From the NCBI GenBank assembly GCA_007131295.1, contig SLQW01000152.1, forward strand, positions 1 to 37,251: a stretch of DNA of 37,251 nucleotides, given 5' to 3'. Shown one piece after another: positions 8,093-16,635 of this stretch. Source of the DNA: Pseudomonadales bacterium (GTDB lineage Bacteria > Pseudomonadota > Gammaproteobacteria > Pseudomonadales > Azotimanducaceae). The notes under the pieces are model-generated. The model saw only the letters and a list, made by a program, of their open reading frames with translations. It was not told the origin of the DNA and searched no databases. Position 1 is the stretch's first letter; the number at the start of each line of letters is the position of its first letter. The translations under genes and the position numbers were made by a program.

Positions 8093-8198
8093 GAGACCCT
8101 CCCCTCACCGGTCTTCGCCGGCATCTCCTCGGTAACCATTTCGGTATACCACTTTGCAGCCGGGCGTCGAAAGCGCGCTGCTGCGAATGATCGGCGGG

Positions 8199-8362
8199 CT
8201 AGTGCGCCGTGCGTGAAGTTCGGTGACTTAGGAGCACAGTCGGGGCGTACAGATGAAGGCGCGGAAGCGCAGGAATTGCACCGCTGTTTCAAGCTTGCGC
8301 AACGCAGCGCTGCGCGTTCCGGCGCAGCGAACAGTTACCGAATTTCGCGCATGGCCCACTAG
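8199..8362. mobile_element. MITE-like element with 30-bp imperfect terminal inverted repeats
   Basis: The left end (8199-8228, CTAGTGCGCCGTGCGTGAAG...) and the right end (8333-8362) are inverted repeats matching at 25 of 30 positions. The element is 164 bp, has no coding frame of note, and has internal dyads such as GCAGCGCTGC. Both outermost tetranucleotides are CTAG, which may be the target duplication. The right end coincides with the stop codon of the GH3 gene. This is a non-autonomous element; the parent transposase is not in the window. Confidence 0.7.
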
Positions 8363-10473
8363 AGGACGATGCTGGCGCTGAGGAGGGCGGCGGGGGCGCT
8401 GCTGCCGCCGACGTGGATCCGGTGGTCGCCGGGCTCGAGCTGCCAGCGTCCGGGCGTCGGCGCGTAGTAGGCGAGATCGTCATCGGGGACGAACAGGGTC
8501 AGGGTCCGGGTCTGCCCCGGCGCGAGCGTCACCCGCTGGAACTGACGCAGCAGCTTGCGCGGCCGCGCCACCACCGAACCCGGAAAACTCACGTAGAGCT
8601 GCACGATCTCGTCGGCACGCATGGCACCGTCGTTGCGTAGCGAAACCATGGCTTCGATGCCGCCCGGCGCTCGCCGGACCTTCAAGGCGCGGTAGGCGAA
8701 GCGGGCGTAGGACAGGCCGTGGCCGAACGGGAAGTGGGCCGGCGTCTCCTGCTCATCGAGCAAGGTGTAGCCATGCAGTGCTCCATACTCGATCTCCGAG
8801 GCGTCCTTGTCGAAGAACGGGTAGTCGGATTCGTCCCGCGCGACGGAGAACGGCAGTTTGCCGGATGGCGACACGTCGCCGAACAGCAGTGCGGCGAGGG
8901 CGTTGCCGCCTTCCATGCCGCTGTAGAACGTCTGCAGGATGGCGGCAGTCTGATCGCTCCACTCGCTCATCACGACGGCAGATCCTGCCACCACGACGAC
9001 GACCGTGTGCGGATTGACCGCCGCCACCGCCCGGATCAATTCCACCTGTGCGACGGGCAGACGCAAACTCGTGCGATCACCGCCGCGCGAACGGCGACTA
9101 CTCTGAACCTTCGCGTCATCAGGAAGGTCTACCTCGCCGAGAGAGATGTCACCGGGGATGTACTCGCCTTCCTCGTCCGCGGTGAAGCCGACCACGACCA
9201 CCGCCACCTCCGTCGTCGCCGCGGCCTCTGCAGCCCGCTGCAGATCGGCTTCGTCACCGGCGAGCGCGAGGTCGTCCTGGCCGAGCGCACGCGCGACGCC
9301 TTCGAGCGCCGTGACCACATGGGGCGGCGTTACCCGGCTCGAGCCGTGATCACCGGTATTGATCAGATCCGCGAGCCGGCCGAAAACCGCAATGCGCGAT
9401 GATTTCGCGAGCGGTAGCGTACCGTCGTTGCTGAGCAGGACCGCGGACTTCTCCGCCGCCTCGCGCGCAAGCGCGACATGCGCCGGGCAGGCAACGAGTC
9501 CCGCATGGTAATCCTCGAGCGGATCTTCCGCGGCGGCGAAGCGGTAGAGCGTCCGCAGGATGCGCCGGCAAGCGCGATCCACCACGGCTGGAGCGATGCC
9601 GCCGTCGTTCACCGCCGCGACGAGCTTGGCACCGAAGTGCACCGGCTCCGGATTCTCGATGTCGAGTCCGGCTGCCGCACCATAGGGTTGATAAACGCCC
9701 AATACCCAGTCCGAATGGACGAAACCGTCGAAGTCCCACTCGTGGCGCAGAATATCGGTGAGCAACTCACGATTCTGGCCACAGTACTCGCCGTTCATCT
9801 TGTTGTAGGCGCTCATCACCGATGCGCAACCGGCAGCCAGCACGCGCCGGAAATGCGGCAGGTAGACTTCCCGCAACACGCGCGGATCGACGCGCACATC
9901 GATCTTGAAACGGGCGTTCTCCATGGAATTGAGCGCAAAGTGCTTTACCGTCGCAATGACATTGTGGGTCTGGATCCCGCGCGCCAGGGCAGCGCCCATT
10001 TCACCGACGTGAAACGGATCTTCGCCGTAGGTTTCCTGCGCCCTGCCCCAACCGGGATGACGCAGCAGGTTGATGCAGACCGCACCGGAGAGGTTGCAGC
10101 CCTGCGCCCTGGCCTCGATACCCATGACCTCGCCGATGCGCCGCTCGAGCTCGCGATCCCAGCTCGCACCACGGGCCATGGACACCGGAAAACAGGTGGA
10201 CTGACCACGGGCGACGCCGCGGGGACCGTCGGTGAACCAAAGCGCCGGAACCCCGAGGCGCTCGCAGCCGGCGCCCGCCCGGTAAGGTTCGGCACCCCAG
10301 CGCCCCTTGGCCTTGCGGTACTGCTCGAAGAAGCCGCGGCCGGACATCATGGCCACTTTTTCTTCGAGCGTCGCCGCTTCGAGTACAGCGTCGACGGCCG
10401 CCTCGATCTCCGTCGCCGACATCCCGCGTCGCGGCGCGAGGGTGTCGGCGGCGTCTGCTCCTGCCGTGGTCAT
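8359..10473 (-). CDS. Glycoside hydrolase family 3 enzyme (beta-glucosidase type)
   Basis: A 704-residue retaining glycosidase. The GH3 N-terminal barrel includes GRGQSTCFP-like substrate loop residues near 85-97, the KHFALNSME motif at 177-185, and the nucleophile Asp 255 in VHSDWVLGV. The GH3 C-terminal sandwich domain (about 330-560) and a fibronectin III-like tail (about 600-704) follow; there is no PA14 insert. There is no signal peptide, so it likely works in the cytoplasm on an imported glycoside. Its ATG overlaps the TGA of the TonB receptor gene by one base (TGATG), implying translational coupling. Its own stop lies in the end of a MITE-like element. Specificity (gluco-, xylo- or other beta-glycoside) is not readable. 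Confidence 0.9.
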   Translation of the reverse strand: MTTAGADAADTLAPRRGMSATEIEAAVDAVLEAATLEEKVAMMSGRGFFEQYRKAKGRWGAEPYRAGAGCERLGVPALWFTDGPRGVARGQSTCFPVSMARGASWDRELERRIGEVMGIEARAQGCNLSGAVCINLLRHPGWGRAQETYGEDPFHVGEMGAALARGIQTHNVIATVKHFALNSMENARFKIDVRVDPRVLREVYLPHFRRVLAAGCASVMSAYNKMNGEYCGQNRELLTDILRHEWDFDGFVHSDWVLGVYQPYGAAAGLDIENPEPVHFGAKLVAAVNDGGIAPAVVDRACRRILRTLYRFAAAEDPLEDYHAGLVACPAHVALAREAAEKSAVLLSNDGTLPLAKSSRIAVFGRLADLINTGDHGSSRVTPPHVVTALEGVARALGQDDLALAGDEADLQRAAEAAATTEVAVVVVGFTADEEGEYIPGDISLGEVDLPDDAKVQSSRRSRGGDRTSLRLPVAQVELIRAVAAVNPHTVVVVVAGSAVVMSEWSDQTAAILQTFYSGMEGGNALAALLFGDVSPSGKLPFSVARDESDYPFFDKDASEIEYGALHGYTLLDEQETPAHFPFGHGLSYARFAYRALKVRRAPGGIEAMVSLRNDGAMRADEIVQLYVSFPGSVVARPRKLLRQFQRVTLAPGQTRTLTLFVPDDDLAYYAPTPGRWQLEPGDHRIHVGGSSAPAALLSASIVL

Positions 10474-12824
10474 CAGTAGCGCAGGGCGATACGCGCGCCG
10501 AAGGAGCGCTGGGACTCGAAGCTCTGGAACTGGGCGTAGCCGCCAGTATCGAACGACTGCGGGACGACCGCCTCCACGAAATCCTTGTTGAGCAGATTGC
10601 GACCGAACAGCGTGAAGGTGCCGCGACCATCCCAGAAGTCGACGCCCACCTGAGCGTCCACCAGCGCGTAACCGGACATGCGCGTATTGGGATCATTGGT
10701 GTTGCTGCCAAGCGTCGAACTCCGATAGCTGACGCCGATCTGCCCGAACAGGTCATTGCCGCCTGCCAGAGGCACATCGTAACGGGCAAGAGCATTGACG
10801 ACCCAGTCCGGCGCCTGCGCCAACCTGCCGCCCGAAAGGTCCTGGAACTCGCCGACGCCGTTACCCGTGGTGTCGACGCATTCGTCGTCTCCCACAGGCT
10901 GCAGCGGATAGCAGGGCGCGCCATCGAAACTGCGGAAGCGGGCCCGGGTATAGGCCAGCGCCGTGGACAGCGTGAGCTGGCTCGTGGGCAAGAAGGTGAC
11001 GTCGCCCTCGAGCCCCCAGGTCCGCACCTTACCGGCATTGGTGACCGAGAAGATCGCGGTCCCGTCAGGCCCCGGCACCAGGGCCTGCGCCTGGAAGTCA
11101 TCGATGGTGGAGTAGAACGCGGTGAGATTCGTGGTCAGGCGTCCGTCCAACGCCTGCGAACGCATGCCGATTTCGTACTGCGTCGGTTTCTCCGCATCCA
11201 CTGTGGGCAGCGTGGTCCCGCCTGGCTCGGTGGCATTGATCGTGAGGCCACCGACGATCCCCGCCGACTTGTAGCCGCGGGTGACCGTGGCGAAGAAATT
11301 GAGGTCGTCATGGACGTAGTATTGCGCACCCAAGCGCCAGACGACGTCGGTGTCGTTGTTGGACGCAAAAAGCGGTGCCTCGGTGACATTCTGTCCCGCA
11401 TACGGTCCGACCGTACCAGGGGTCACCGTCCGGAACAGCGCGTGATCGATCTCCGAGCGCAGCACCCGCAGACCGGCAATGAGCTGCAACTCGTCGGTCA
11501 GGCGATATTCACCCTGGCCGAACAGCGCATAGTTGGTCTCGTCGAAACTGCTCGCGAGATCGGTGCCGAGCAGCACACCGGGCGGCAGTGCACCGAGCAG
11601 ATCGAGCCCGGCGGTACCCGACTGGGTGTTTTGCTGCTGCATCTCCTGAATGAAGTAGTAGGCACCGAGCGTATAGGTCAGACGCTGATCACGCGGCGAG
11701 ACCAGGCGTACTTCGTGGCTGTACTGCTTCTGCTCGAGATCGCCGGAGTTGACCGCAAGAAATGGCAGTGGAATGAGCGCGGCATCGTTGTTGTCCTGGC
11801 TCTGCCAGCGACGATAGCTGGAAAGCGAGACCAGATTGAAACCGCCGCCGAGGTCGAGGTCCACTTCGACGAGTGCCCCATAGCTCTCCATGTCCGACTC
11901 GAAAGCGCCCTGGGACGCAATCTGTCGGTTGTTCGGTCCGGGCGTGATGCCTTGAGCCTCCGTCTGCGGACCGATTACCGGAACACCGAAGCCGAGGAGC
12001 CCGGTACCGGGCCCGCCGGCGGACGCGGAGCGCAACGTCAGTGCGCCCGAGGCCTGATCACGCCGAGCGTAATCGGCGCTGACCCGGAGCTCGAAGCTGT
12101 CGGTGACGTCGACGTCGACCCGACCGCGCAGGCCCCACTCGTCACGCTCGTTGATCTTGCGTTGAGGCGCATCCGGATTGACGTTGGTGATGAAGCCGTC
12201 ACGCGTATTCCGATAGCCGCTCAAGCGACCGCGAACGTGATCTGCGATGGGCCCCGACACAGCGCCGGAAAGGTTCACCTCGTTCTTCGAGCCGTAAGAC
12301 ACGCTGACGTTCGCCGTCGGCGTATCGGTCGGCGCTCGCGTGGTGATCGAGATCACGCCGGCGGACGCGTTCTTGCCGAACAGCGTGCCTTGGGGGCCAC
12401 GCAGGACTTCGACCCGCTCGATGTCGCTGAGGTCGAACAGACCAGCTCCTTCGCGTCCGAGAATGACACCGTCCACCGCCACCGCGACACTGCCCTCGAT
12501 GCCGATATTGAACAGGCTGGTGCCGATGCCGCGGATGGTGGAAGCGGACTGTCGGGCATTGACGCCTGCGGAGAACGTGAGACCAGGGACCACGTACTGA
12601 AGCTGATCGAAGGCGTCGATCTGCCGCGCATCGAGCGCCTCGCCACCGATGGCGGCAACCGAAATCGGCACGTCCTGGAGGGATTGCTCGATCCTCTGGG
12701 CGGTGACGACCACTTCCTCGATCTGACGCTCAGCGGAGCCTGTCTGGGCCAGCGCCGGTGAGCTGGAACCGATGGATGCCATGGCGACCGCTGCCGCCAT
12801 GGCCGAAATCCTGGAGTTGTTCAT
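10473..12824 (-). CDS. TonB-dependent outer-membrane receptor
   Basis: A 783-residue receptor: signal peptide with ALA cleavage near residue 26, TonB box EEVVVTAQR at about 36-44, a plug domain with VPISVAAIGGEAL and RVEVLRGPQGTLFGKNASAG, then a 22-strand-type beta barrel ending in ARIALRY with a C-terminal aromatic residue. It imports a substrate across the outer membrane using TonB energy. It is the first gene of a two-gene unit with the GH3 enzyme. Upstream lie a good -35 and two operator-like dyads, so it is probably regulated by the nearby TetR protein. Given its partners, a glycoside or glycoconjugate is a likelier substrate than iron, but this is inference. Confidence 0.92.
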   Translation of the reverse strand: MNNSRISAMAAAVAMASIGSSSPALAQTGSAERQIEEVVVTAQRIEQSLQDVPISVAAIGGEALDARQIDAFDQLQYVVPGLTFSAGVNARQSASTIRGIGTSLFNIGIEGSVAVAVDGVILGREGAGLFDLSDIERVEVLRGPQGTLFGKNASAGVISITTRAPTDTPTANVSVSYGSKNEVNLSGAVSGPIADHVRGRLSGYRNTRDGFITNVNPDAPQRKINERDEWGLRGRVDVDVTDSFELRVSADYARRDQASGALTLRSASAGGPGTGLLGFGVPVIGPQTEAQGITPGPNNRQIASQGAFESDMESYGALVEVDLDLGGGFNLVSLSSYRRWQSQDNNDAALIPLPFLAVNSGDLEQKQYSHEVRLVSPRDQRLTYTLGAYYFIQEMQQQNTQSGTAGLDLLGALPPGVLLGTDLASSFDETNYALFGQGEYRLTDELQLIAGLRVLRSEIDHALFRTVTPGTVGPYAGQNVTEAPLFASNNDTDVVWRLGAQYYVHDDLNFFATVTRGYKSAGIVGGLTINATEPGGTTLPTVDAEKPTQYEIGMRSQALDGRLTTNLTAFYSTIDDFQAQALVPGPDGTAIFSVTNAGKVRTWGLEGDVTFLPTSQLTLSTALAYTRARFRSFDGAPCYPLQPVGDDECVDTTGNGVGEFQDLSGGRLAQAPDWVVNALARYDVPLAGGNDLFGQIGVSYRSSTLGSNTNDPNTRMSGYALVDAQVGVDFWDGRGTFTLFGRNLLNKDFVEAVVPQSFDTGGYAQFQSFESQRSFGARIALRY

Positions 12825-12868
12825 GATGCTCTCTCCCCTTCACGCACCGGACCGGGCGGCCGATACAT

Positions 12869-12929
12869 TCTCCACTTGGAGAGTAAAATCGCATCAGGGA
12901 AGTGTCAACTTAGTATCCAAATGGATACT
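12869..12929 (-). promoter_or_regulatory. Receptor-gene promoter with two TetR-operator-like dyads
   Basis: Read on the minus strand, TTGACA lies at 12908-12903, followed after 17 bases by a weak -10, TACTCT (12885-12880). One dyad, AGTATCCAAATGGATACT (12912-12929, 8-bp arms), sits just upstream of the -35; a second, TCTCCACTTGGAGA (12869-12882), overlaps the -10. Both fit the shape TNTCC-N4-GGANA, the same as dyads upstream of the tetR-type gene and of the symporter. Repression by the local TetR protein is the simplest reading. Confidence 0.6.
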
Positions 12930-12946
12930 GAAATATTTCGACCAGG

Positions 12947-14245
12947 TCACTGCGGTGGAAAGGGGGGCGGTTCCGGTACGTCCAGCCGCTCTCTGGCAGC
13001 CTCGATGGCGCGCAGCATGCGCTCGACCTGATCGGGCTCGTCGGGAGCCATGCTGTAATTCTCGCCAGGGTCGCGTGCGAGATCGAACAGGAGCGGGTAG
13101 CCGAGCGTTCCCAGGGGAATGTCCAGGGTCTTGTAGTAGCTGCGCACGACCAGGCGCCAGTCGCCCATGCGGATCGCGGCGATCTGATCGCCATTGAAGA
13201 ACAGGATCGCCTCATGGGGGCTCTCTGCGCCTTCGCTCAGTACCGGCCAGATGTCCGCACCATCGAGCTCGATGTCCTCAGGCACGGGCACGCCGGCGAT
13301 ACGGGCGAGCGTGGGAAACATGTCGAGTCCGGTGACGGCGGCATCGATTACCCGGCTTACCGGCAGGCCCGCGGGCCAATGGGCAATGAAGGGAACGCGA
13401 TACGCCCCTTCGAAGGTCGCCCCCTTGCGATCGCGCGAGGCTCCGGATGCGCCCTCGAACCAGGGCCCGTTGTCCGACGTGAACATGATCAGCGTGTCGT
13501 CCGCGACGCCAGCCTCCTCGAGCGCCCGGACGATCCGACCCATGCTCCAGTCGATGGTTTCCACCGTGTCCCCGTACAGGCCGGCCTCGGACTGGCCGCG
13601 AAAGCGCTCGGAGGCGTAGAGCGGAATGTGCGGAAACGTGTGCGCGAGGTAGATGAAGAAGGGATCGTCGCCTGCCTCCTCGATGAAGGCGATGGTCGCG
13701 TCGGTATAGCGTTCCGTCAGCCGCGCCTGGTCGGCAGGTTCCTCGATGACCTCATCGCCTTCGTATAGCGGAAAGGGCGTCATGTCGTTCGAGTACGGGA
13801 CGCCGAAGAAGCGCTCGAATCCGTGCGCCGTCGGCCAGAACTCGGGCATGTGCCCGAGATGCCACTTACCGATCATCGCGGTCCGGTAGCCATCCTCTTT
13901 GAGCAGGGTCGCGAGTGTCTTTTCGCTCTGCGGCAGACCGTGGGTGCTATCGGGCCGGATCACGTCTCGCGCGAGGCCCATGCGGACCGGTTGCCGGCCG
14001 GTAAGCAGCGCGGCGCGGGAGGGGGTGCAGACATTCGCCGGCGCATAGTAGCTCGTCAGCTTCAGCCCCTGCTCCGCCAGCGCATCGATGTTCGGGGTCG
14101 CGATCAGCTCCGACCCGTATGCGCTGAGGTCACCGTAGCCGAGATCGTCGAGCAGGACGAAGATGATGTTCGGTCGCGTCGTGGCGGCTGCGTTGACGGC
14201 AAGGGCGAGCATGAGTGCGGCCCACAGGCCTGACGACGGCTTCAC
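12947..14245 (-). CDS. Type I sulfatase (formylglycine-dependent), exported
   Basis: A 432-residue sulfatase. A signal peptide (residues 1-21) is followed by the metal site RPNIIFVLLDDLGYGDL (Asp 33 and 34), then the formylglycine motif CTPSR at 73-77 with the modified Cys 73, and GKWHLGH at 126-132 with the catalytic Lys and His. The C-terminal half contains TSDNGPW, another metal-site hallmark. It removes sulfate esters, most likely in the periplasm. The start is GTG at 14245, overlapping the stop of the TetR gene (GTGA, 4 bases), so the two are cotranscribed and coupled. The enzyme that makes formylglycine is not in the window. Together with the GH3 enzyme it suggests a sulfated glycoside substrate. 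Confidence 0.9.
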   Translation of the reverse strand: MKPSSGLWAALMLALAVNAAATTRPNIIFVLLDDLGYGDLSAYGSELIATPNIDALAEQGLKLTSYYAPANVCTPSRAALLTGRQPVRMGLARDVIRPDSTHGLPQSEKTLATLLKEDGYRTAMIGKWHLGHMPEFWPTAHGFERFFGVPYSNDMTPFPLYEGDEVIEEPADQARLTERYTDATIAFIEEAGDDPFFIYLAHTFPHIPLYASERFRGQSEAGLYGDTVETIDWSMGRIVRALEEAGVADDTLIMFTSDNGPWFEGASGASRDRKGATFEGAYRVPFIAHWPAGLPVSRVIDAAVTGLDMFPTLARIAGVPVPEDIELDGADIWPVLSEGAESPHEAILFFNGDQIAAIRMGDWRLVVRSYYKTLDIPLGTLGYPLLFDLARDPGENYSMAPDEPDQVERMLRAIEAARERLDVPEPPPFPPQ

Positions 14246-14931
14246 GACTTGCGGCTCCTTACCGCAGCCGAACCGGCGCGGTGGTCGAAGAAAAGCTTGA
14301 TGATGGCCTCGGCGTGGGCATCGATGACGGCCTCATCGGCCACATCGATGCCATAGACGTACTTCATCTCGTTGGCGAGCATGAACATCGACTGCGCCGC
14401 GGCGGTAATGATGTAGTTGAAGGAGTGGTGGGGTATGTCGGGATAGACACCCTGCTTGACGAGATGCTGAAAACGCCTCTGCAGCTGCTCGTTGTCCGGC
14501 TTGATGAAGCGCCGGATCGCCCAGCGCAGCCGACCCGAATCCCGAATCGACTCCTGAACCATGATCCGTGCGTGCTCGGGATGGCGGGCGCAATAGCGAA
14601 CGTAGCGGCGGATCCAGGCTTTCGTGGCCTCGAGCGGCGGCAGACCGGCCTCTTCCCCGGGGGCGGCCATCTCCTCGTGCAGACGCTCGAAGAGAAACGT
14701 CACCGCGGCTTTCCAGAGCCCTTCCTTGTCGCCGAAGTGATAGCGGATGAGTCCGTGGTTGACGCCTGCAAAGCCGGCAATGTCGCGCACGCTGGCACCA
14801 TCGAAGCCGCGTTCGGCAAACACGTCGAGTGCACACTGCAGAATCAGGGCGCGGGTCTGCGCTTTCCGTTCGGCACGCAGGTTGCCGGCCGCTCCGCTGC
14901 GCTTGCCTGACTTCTTCGGCACCGCCGTCAT
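14242..14931 (-). CDS. TetR-family transcriptional regulator
   Basis: A 229-residue regulator. The N-terminal helix-turn-helix includes ILQCALDVFAERGFDGASV and RDIAGFAGVNHGLIRYHFGD (about residues 29-68), typical of TetR/AcrR. The rest is an all-helical ligand-binding domain. It has a lysine- and arginine-rich leader of about 20 residues. It lies between the sulfatase, whose start overlaps its stop, and the divergent symporter. Operator-like dyads occur in both promoter regions around it, consistent with autoregulation and control of the whole locus. The ligand may be the imported glycoside or its aglycone. Confidence 0.9.
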   Translation of the reverse strand: MTAVPKKSGKRSGAAGNLRAERKAQTRALILQCALDVFAERGFDGASVRDIAGFAGVNHGLIRYHFGDKEGLWKAAVTFLFERLHEEMAAPGEEAGLPPLEATKAWIRRYVRYCARHPEHARIMVQESIRDSGRLRWAIRRFIKPDNEQLQRRFQHLVKQGVYPDIPHHSFNYIITAAAQSMFMLANEMKYVYGIDVADEAVIDAHAEAIIKLFFDHRAGSAAVRSRKS

Positions 14932-15006
14932 GGTGTAGTCGCCCTCGCTTCAGCAACCGGGTACGTGCCGATCACCGAGGGTGAGCAACACCAGTCCGCA
15001 TCTGGT

Positions 15007-15020
15007 TATCCGATTGAATA
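15007..15020. promoter_or_regulatory. Operator-like dyad upstream of the TetR gene
   Basis: TATCCGATTGAATA differs at two positions from the perfect palindrome at 15152-15165 and shares the TATCC-N4 half-site. It lies 76 bases upstream of the TetR gene start, in the right place for autoregulation. Confidence 0.5.
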
Positions 15021-15151
15021 GCAGGTTGCACTCGTCCGTCAATGCAGGCCGCGATACACGTCGAAACTCCACTTGTCCGAGACCAATTCCTGTACGTCGG
15101 CTGCGCCAAGCGATCCGATCTGGACGAGGGCGCTCGAGACAGCTAGTCTGC

Positions 15152-15165
15152 TATCCGATCGGATA
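15152..15165. promoter_or_regulatory. Perfect 14-bp operator-like palindrome upstream of the symporter
   Basis: TATCCGATCGGATA is a perfect palindrome ending about 40 bases before the symporter start at 15206. It matches the TATCC-N4-GGATA form of the dyad in front of the TonB receptor gene, so the same TetR-type protein probably binds both. Confidence 0.6.
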
Positions 15166-15205
15166 ACTAATTTCGGACAAGGATGCCGCGTAACGGAGCA
15201 TGACT

Positions 15206-16621
15206 ATGGCGGCAGCATCGTCACCCGCCGCCGAGCGGCTTTCCGTATGGCGCAAAGTCGGCTACGCCAGCGGCGATCTCGGACTCAACGTCTACTGGCA
15301 GGGCATCAGCCTGTTCCTCTTTTTCTTCTACACCGATGTCATGGGCATACCGGTGTGGTGGGCAGGCTTCACGATTTTCGTGGCCTCCGTCTGGGACGGA
15401 GTCACGGATCCGGTTATGGGTGCGATCGCGGATCGGACCCGAACCCGGCGCGGGCGCTATCGGCCCTACCTGCTGTTCGGCGCACCGGTGCTGGCAATCG
15501 GTTTCGTTGCCGCCTTTCTTGCACCGCCCGGCCTCGGCGGCGGCGCGCTGATCGTCTATGCCCTGATCACCCATCTGCTGCTGCGCACGCTCTACACCGT
15601 ACTCGCGATTCCCTACGCGGCTCTCTCCGCCCGCATGACGCCCGACAGTTCCGAACGCGGCGCACTCGCGGGCTGGCGCATGCAGGCGGCAGCGCTCGGC
15701 GGCCTGACCACGGCCTTCGCCACGCCGGCCATCGTCCAGCTCATGAGTCAGATCGCCGGCGGCGATCCGCGGCTGGGCTGGGCGCTGGCCGCTGTGACGA
15801 TGGCCACCACGGCCACGGCGATCCTCTGGCTCTGCTTCGCCACGACCTCGGAGCCGGCGGATAGCCAAGCCGCGCCCGCCGGTCGCGGGCCGGGCCTGCA
15901 CGACATTCTGGCCGCCGCCGCCATGCTCCGGCGCAACGGCCCGCTGCTGCGCGTCTTCGTCGCCATCATCATGGCGTCCCTCTGCCTCGCGATGATGTCG
16001 AAGACCCTGCTCTACTGGTTCAAGTACGCGGTCGGCAACGAGGCGGCGGCCGGTCCGGCGCTCGCGGTGACTCCGCTGGTGCTGCTGGTCATGGCACCGG
16101 TCTGGGTCGCCGTCGCCCGCGCCACCTCCAAGCGCGTGGCCTTCCTTTCCGGTTGCGCGATCGCCTGCGTCGGGTACCTGAGCTTCTTCCTGTTGCCCAT
16201 GCAGGCGCCGCTCGCGATCTACGCGATGCTCGCCGCCATCGCCATCGGCGCGTCGGCATTCGCGGTGATGTTCTGGGCCATGCTTCCCGACACGGTGGAG
16301 TACGACGAGTGGGTGTCCGGTGACCGGCAGGAGGCGCGCGTTTTCGGTTTCGCCACGTTCGCCCAGAAGGCCGCGCTCGGCCTCAATGCGCTGCTGCTCG
16401 GCGTGCTGCTGGATCTGATCGGTTTCGTCCCGAACGTGGAGCAGAGCGAGGCGACGCTGGTCGGGCTGAAGGCCATCATGAGCCTGATCCCGGCGCTGGG
16501 CGCGGCGGCGACGCTGCTCGCGCTCTGGGGCTATCCCATCGATCAGCGTTTCCACGACGGGCTGCGCGCGAAAATCGCCGAACGTGAGGCTGCCCTGGCC
16601 TCCACCCACTCTGCTTCCTGA
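15206..16621 (+). CDS. GPH-type (MelB-like) sugar/glycoside symporter
   Basis: A 12-helix permease of the glycoside-pentoside-hexuronide:cation symporter family within the major facilitator superfamily. Seen: LSVWRKVGYASGDLGLNVYW at the start, the diagnostic DGVTDPVMGAIADRTRTRRGRYRP after helix 2, then LLRTLYTVLAIPYAALSARM. Length is about 471 residues, normal for the family. I chose ATG 15206 over ATG 15200 because GGAG at 15195-15198 is 7 bases from the former and only 1 from the latter. It is divergent from the TetR gene, with an operator-like palindrome in its promoter. It likely moves the glycoside or the released sugar across the inner membrane. Confidence 0.88.
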   Translation: MAAASSPAAERLSVWRKVGYASGDLGLNVYWQGISLFLFFFYTDVMGIPVWWAGFTIFVASVWDGVTDPVMGAIADRTRTRRGRYRPYLLFGAPVLAIGFVAAFLAPPGLGGGALIVYALITHLLLRTLYTVLAIPYAALSARMTPDSSERGALAGWRMQAAALGGLTTAFATPAIVQLMSQIAGGDPRLGWALAAVTMATTATAILWLCFATTSEPADSQAAPAGRGPGLHDILAAAAMLRRNGPLLRVFVAIIMASLCLAMMSKTLLYWFKYAVGNEAAAGPALAVTPLVLLVMAPVWVAVARATSKRVAFLSGCAIACVGYLSFFLLPMQAPLAIYAMLAAIAIGASAFAVMFWAMLPDTVEYDEWVSGDRQEARVFGFATFAQKAALGLNALLLGVLLDLIGFVPNVEQSEATLVGLKAIMSLIPALGAAATLLALWGYPIDQRFHDGLRAKIAEREAALASTHSAS

Positions 16622-16635
16622 CCGGGTGGGCAGCG

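Noticed and set aside
8131-8150. GGTAACC and GGTATACC close together upstream of the amidohydrolase remnant
   Set aside because: The two dyads do not form one symmetric site and do not match the TetR-type dyads; they lie before a decayed gene.
11310-12761. Long plus-strand frame (483 codons) opposite the TonB receptor
   Set aside because: A shadow of the receptor gene: no ribosome site, no domain, and rich in Arg, Asp, His and Gly as antisense frames in GC-rich genes often are.
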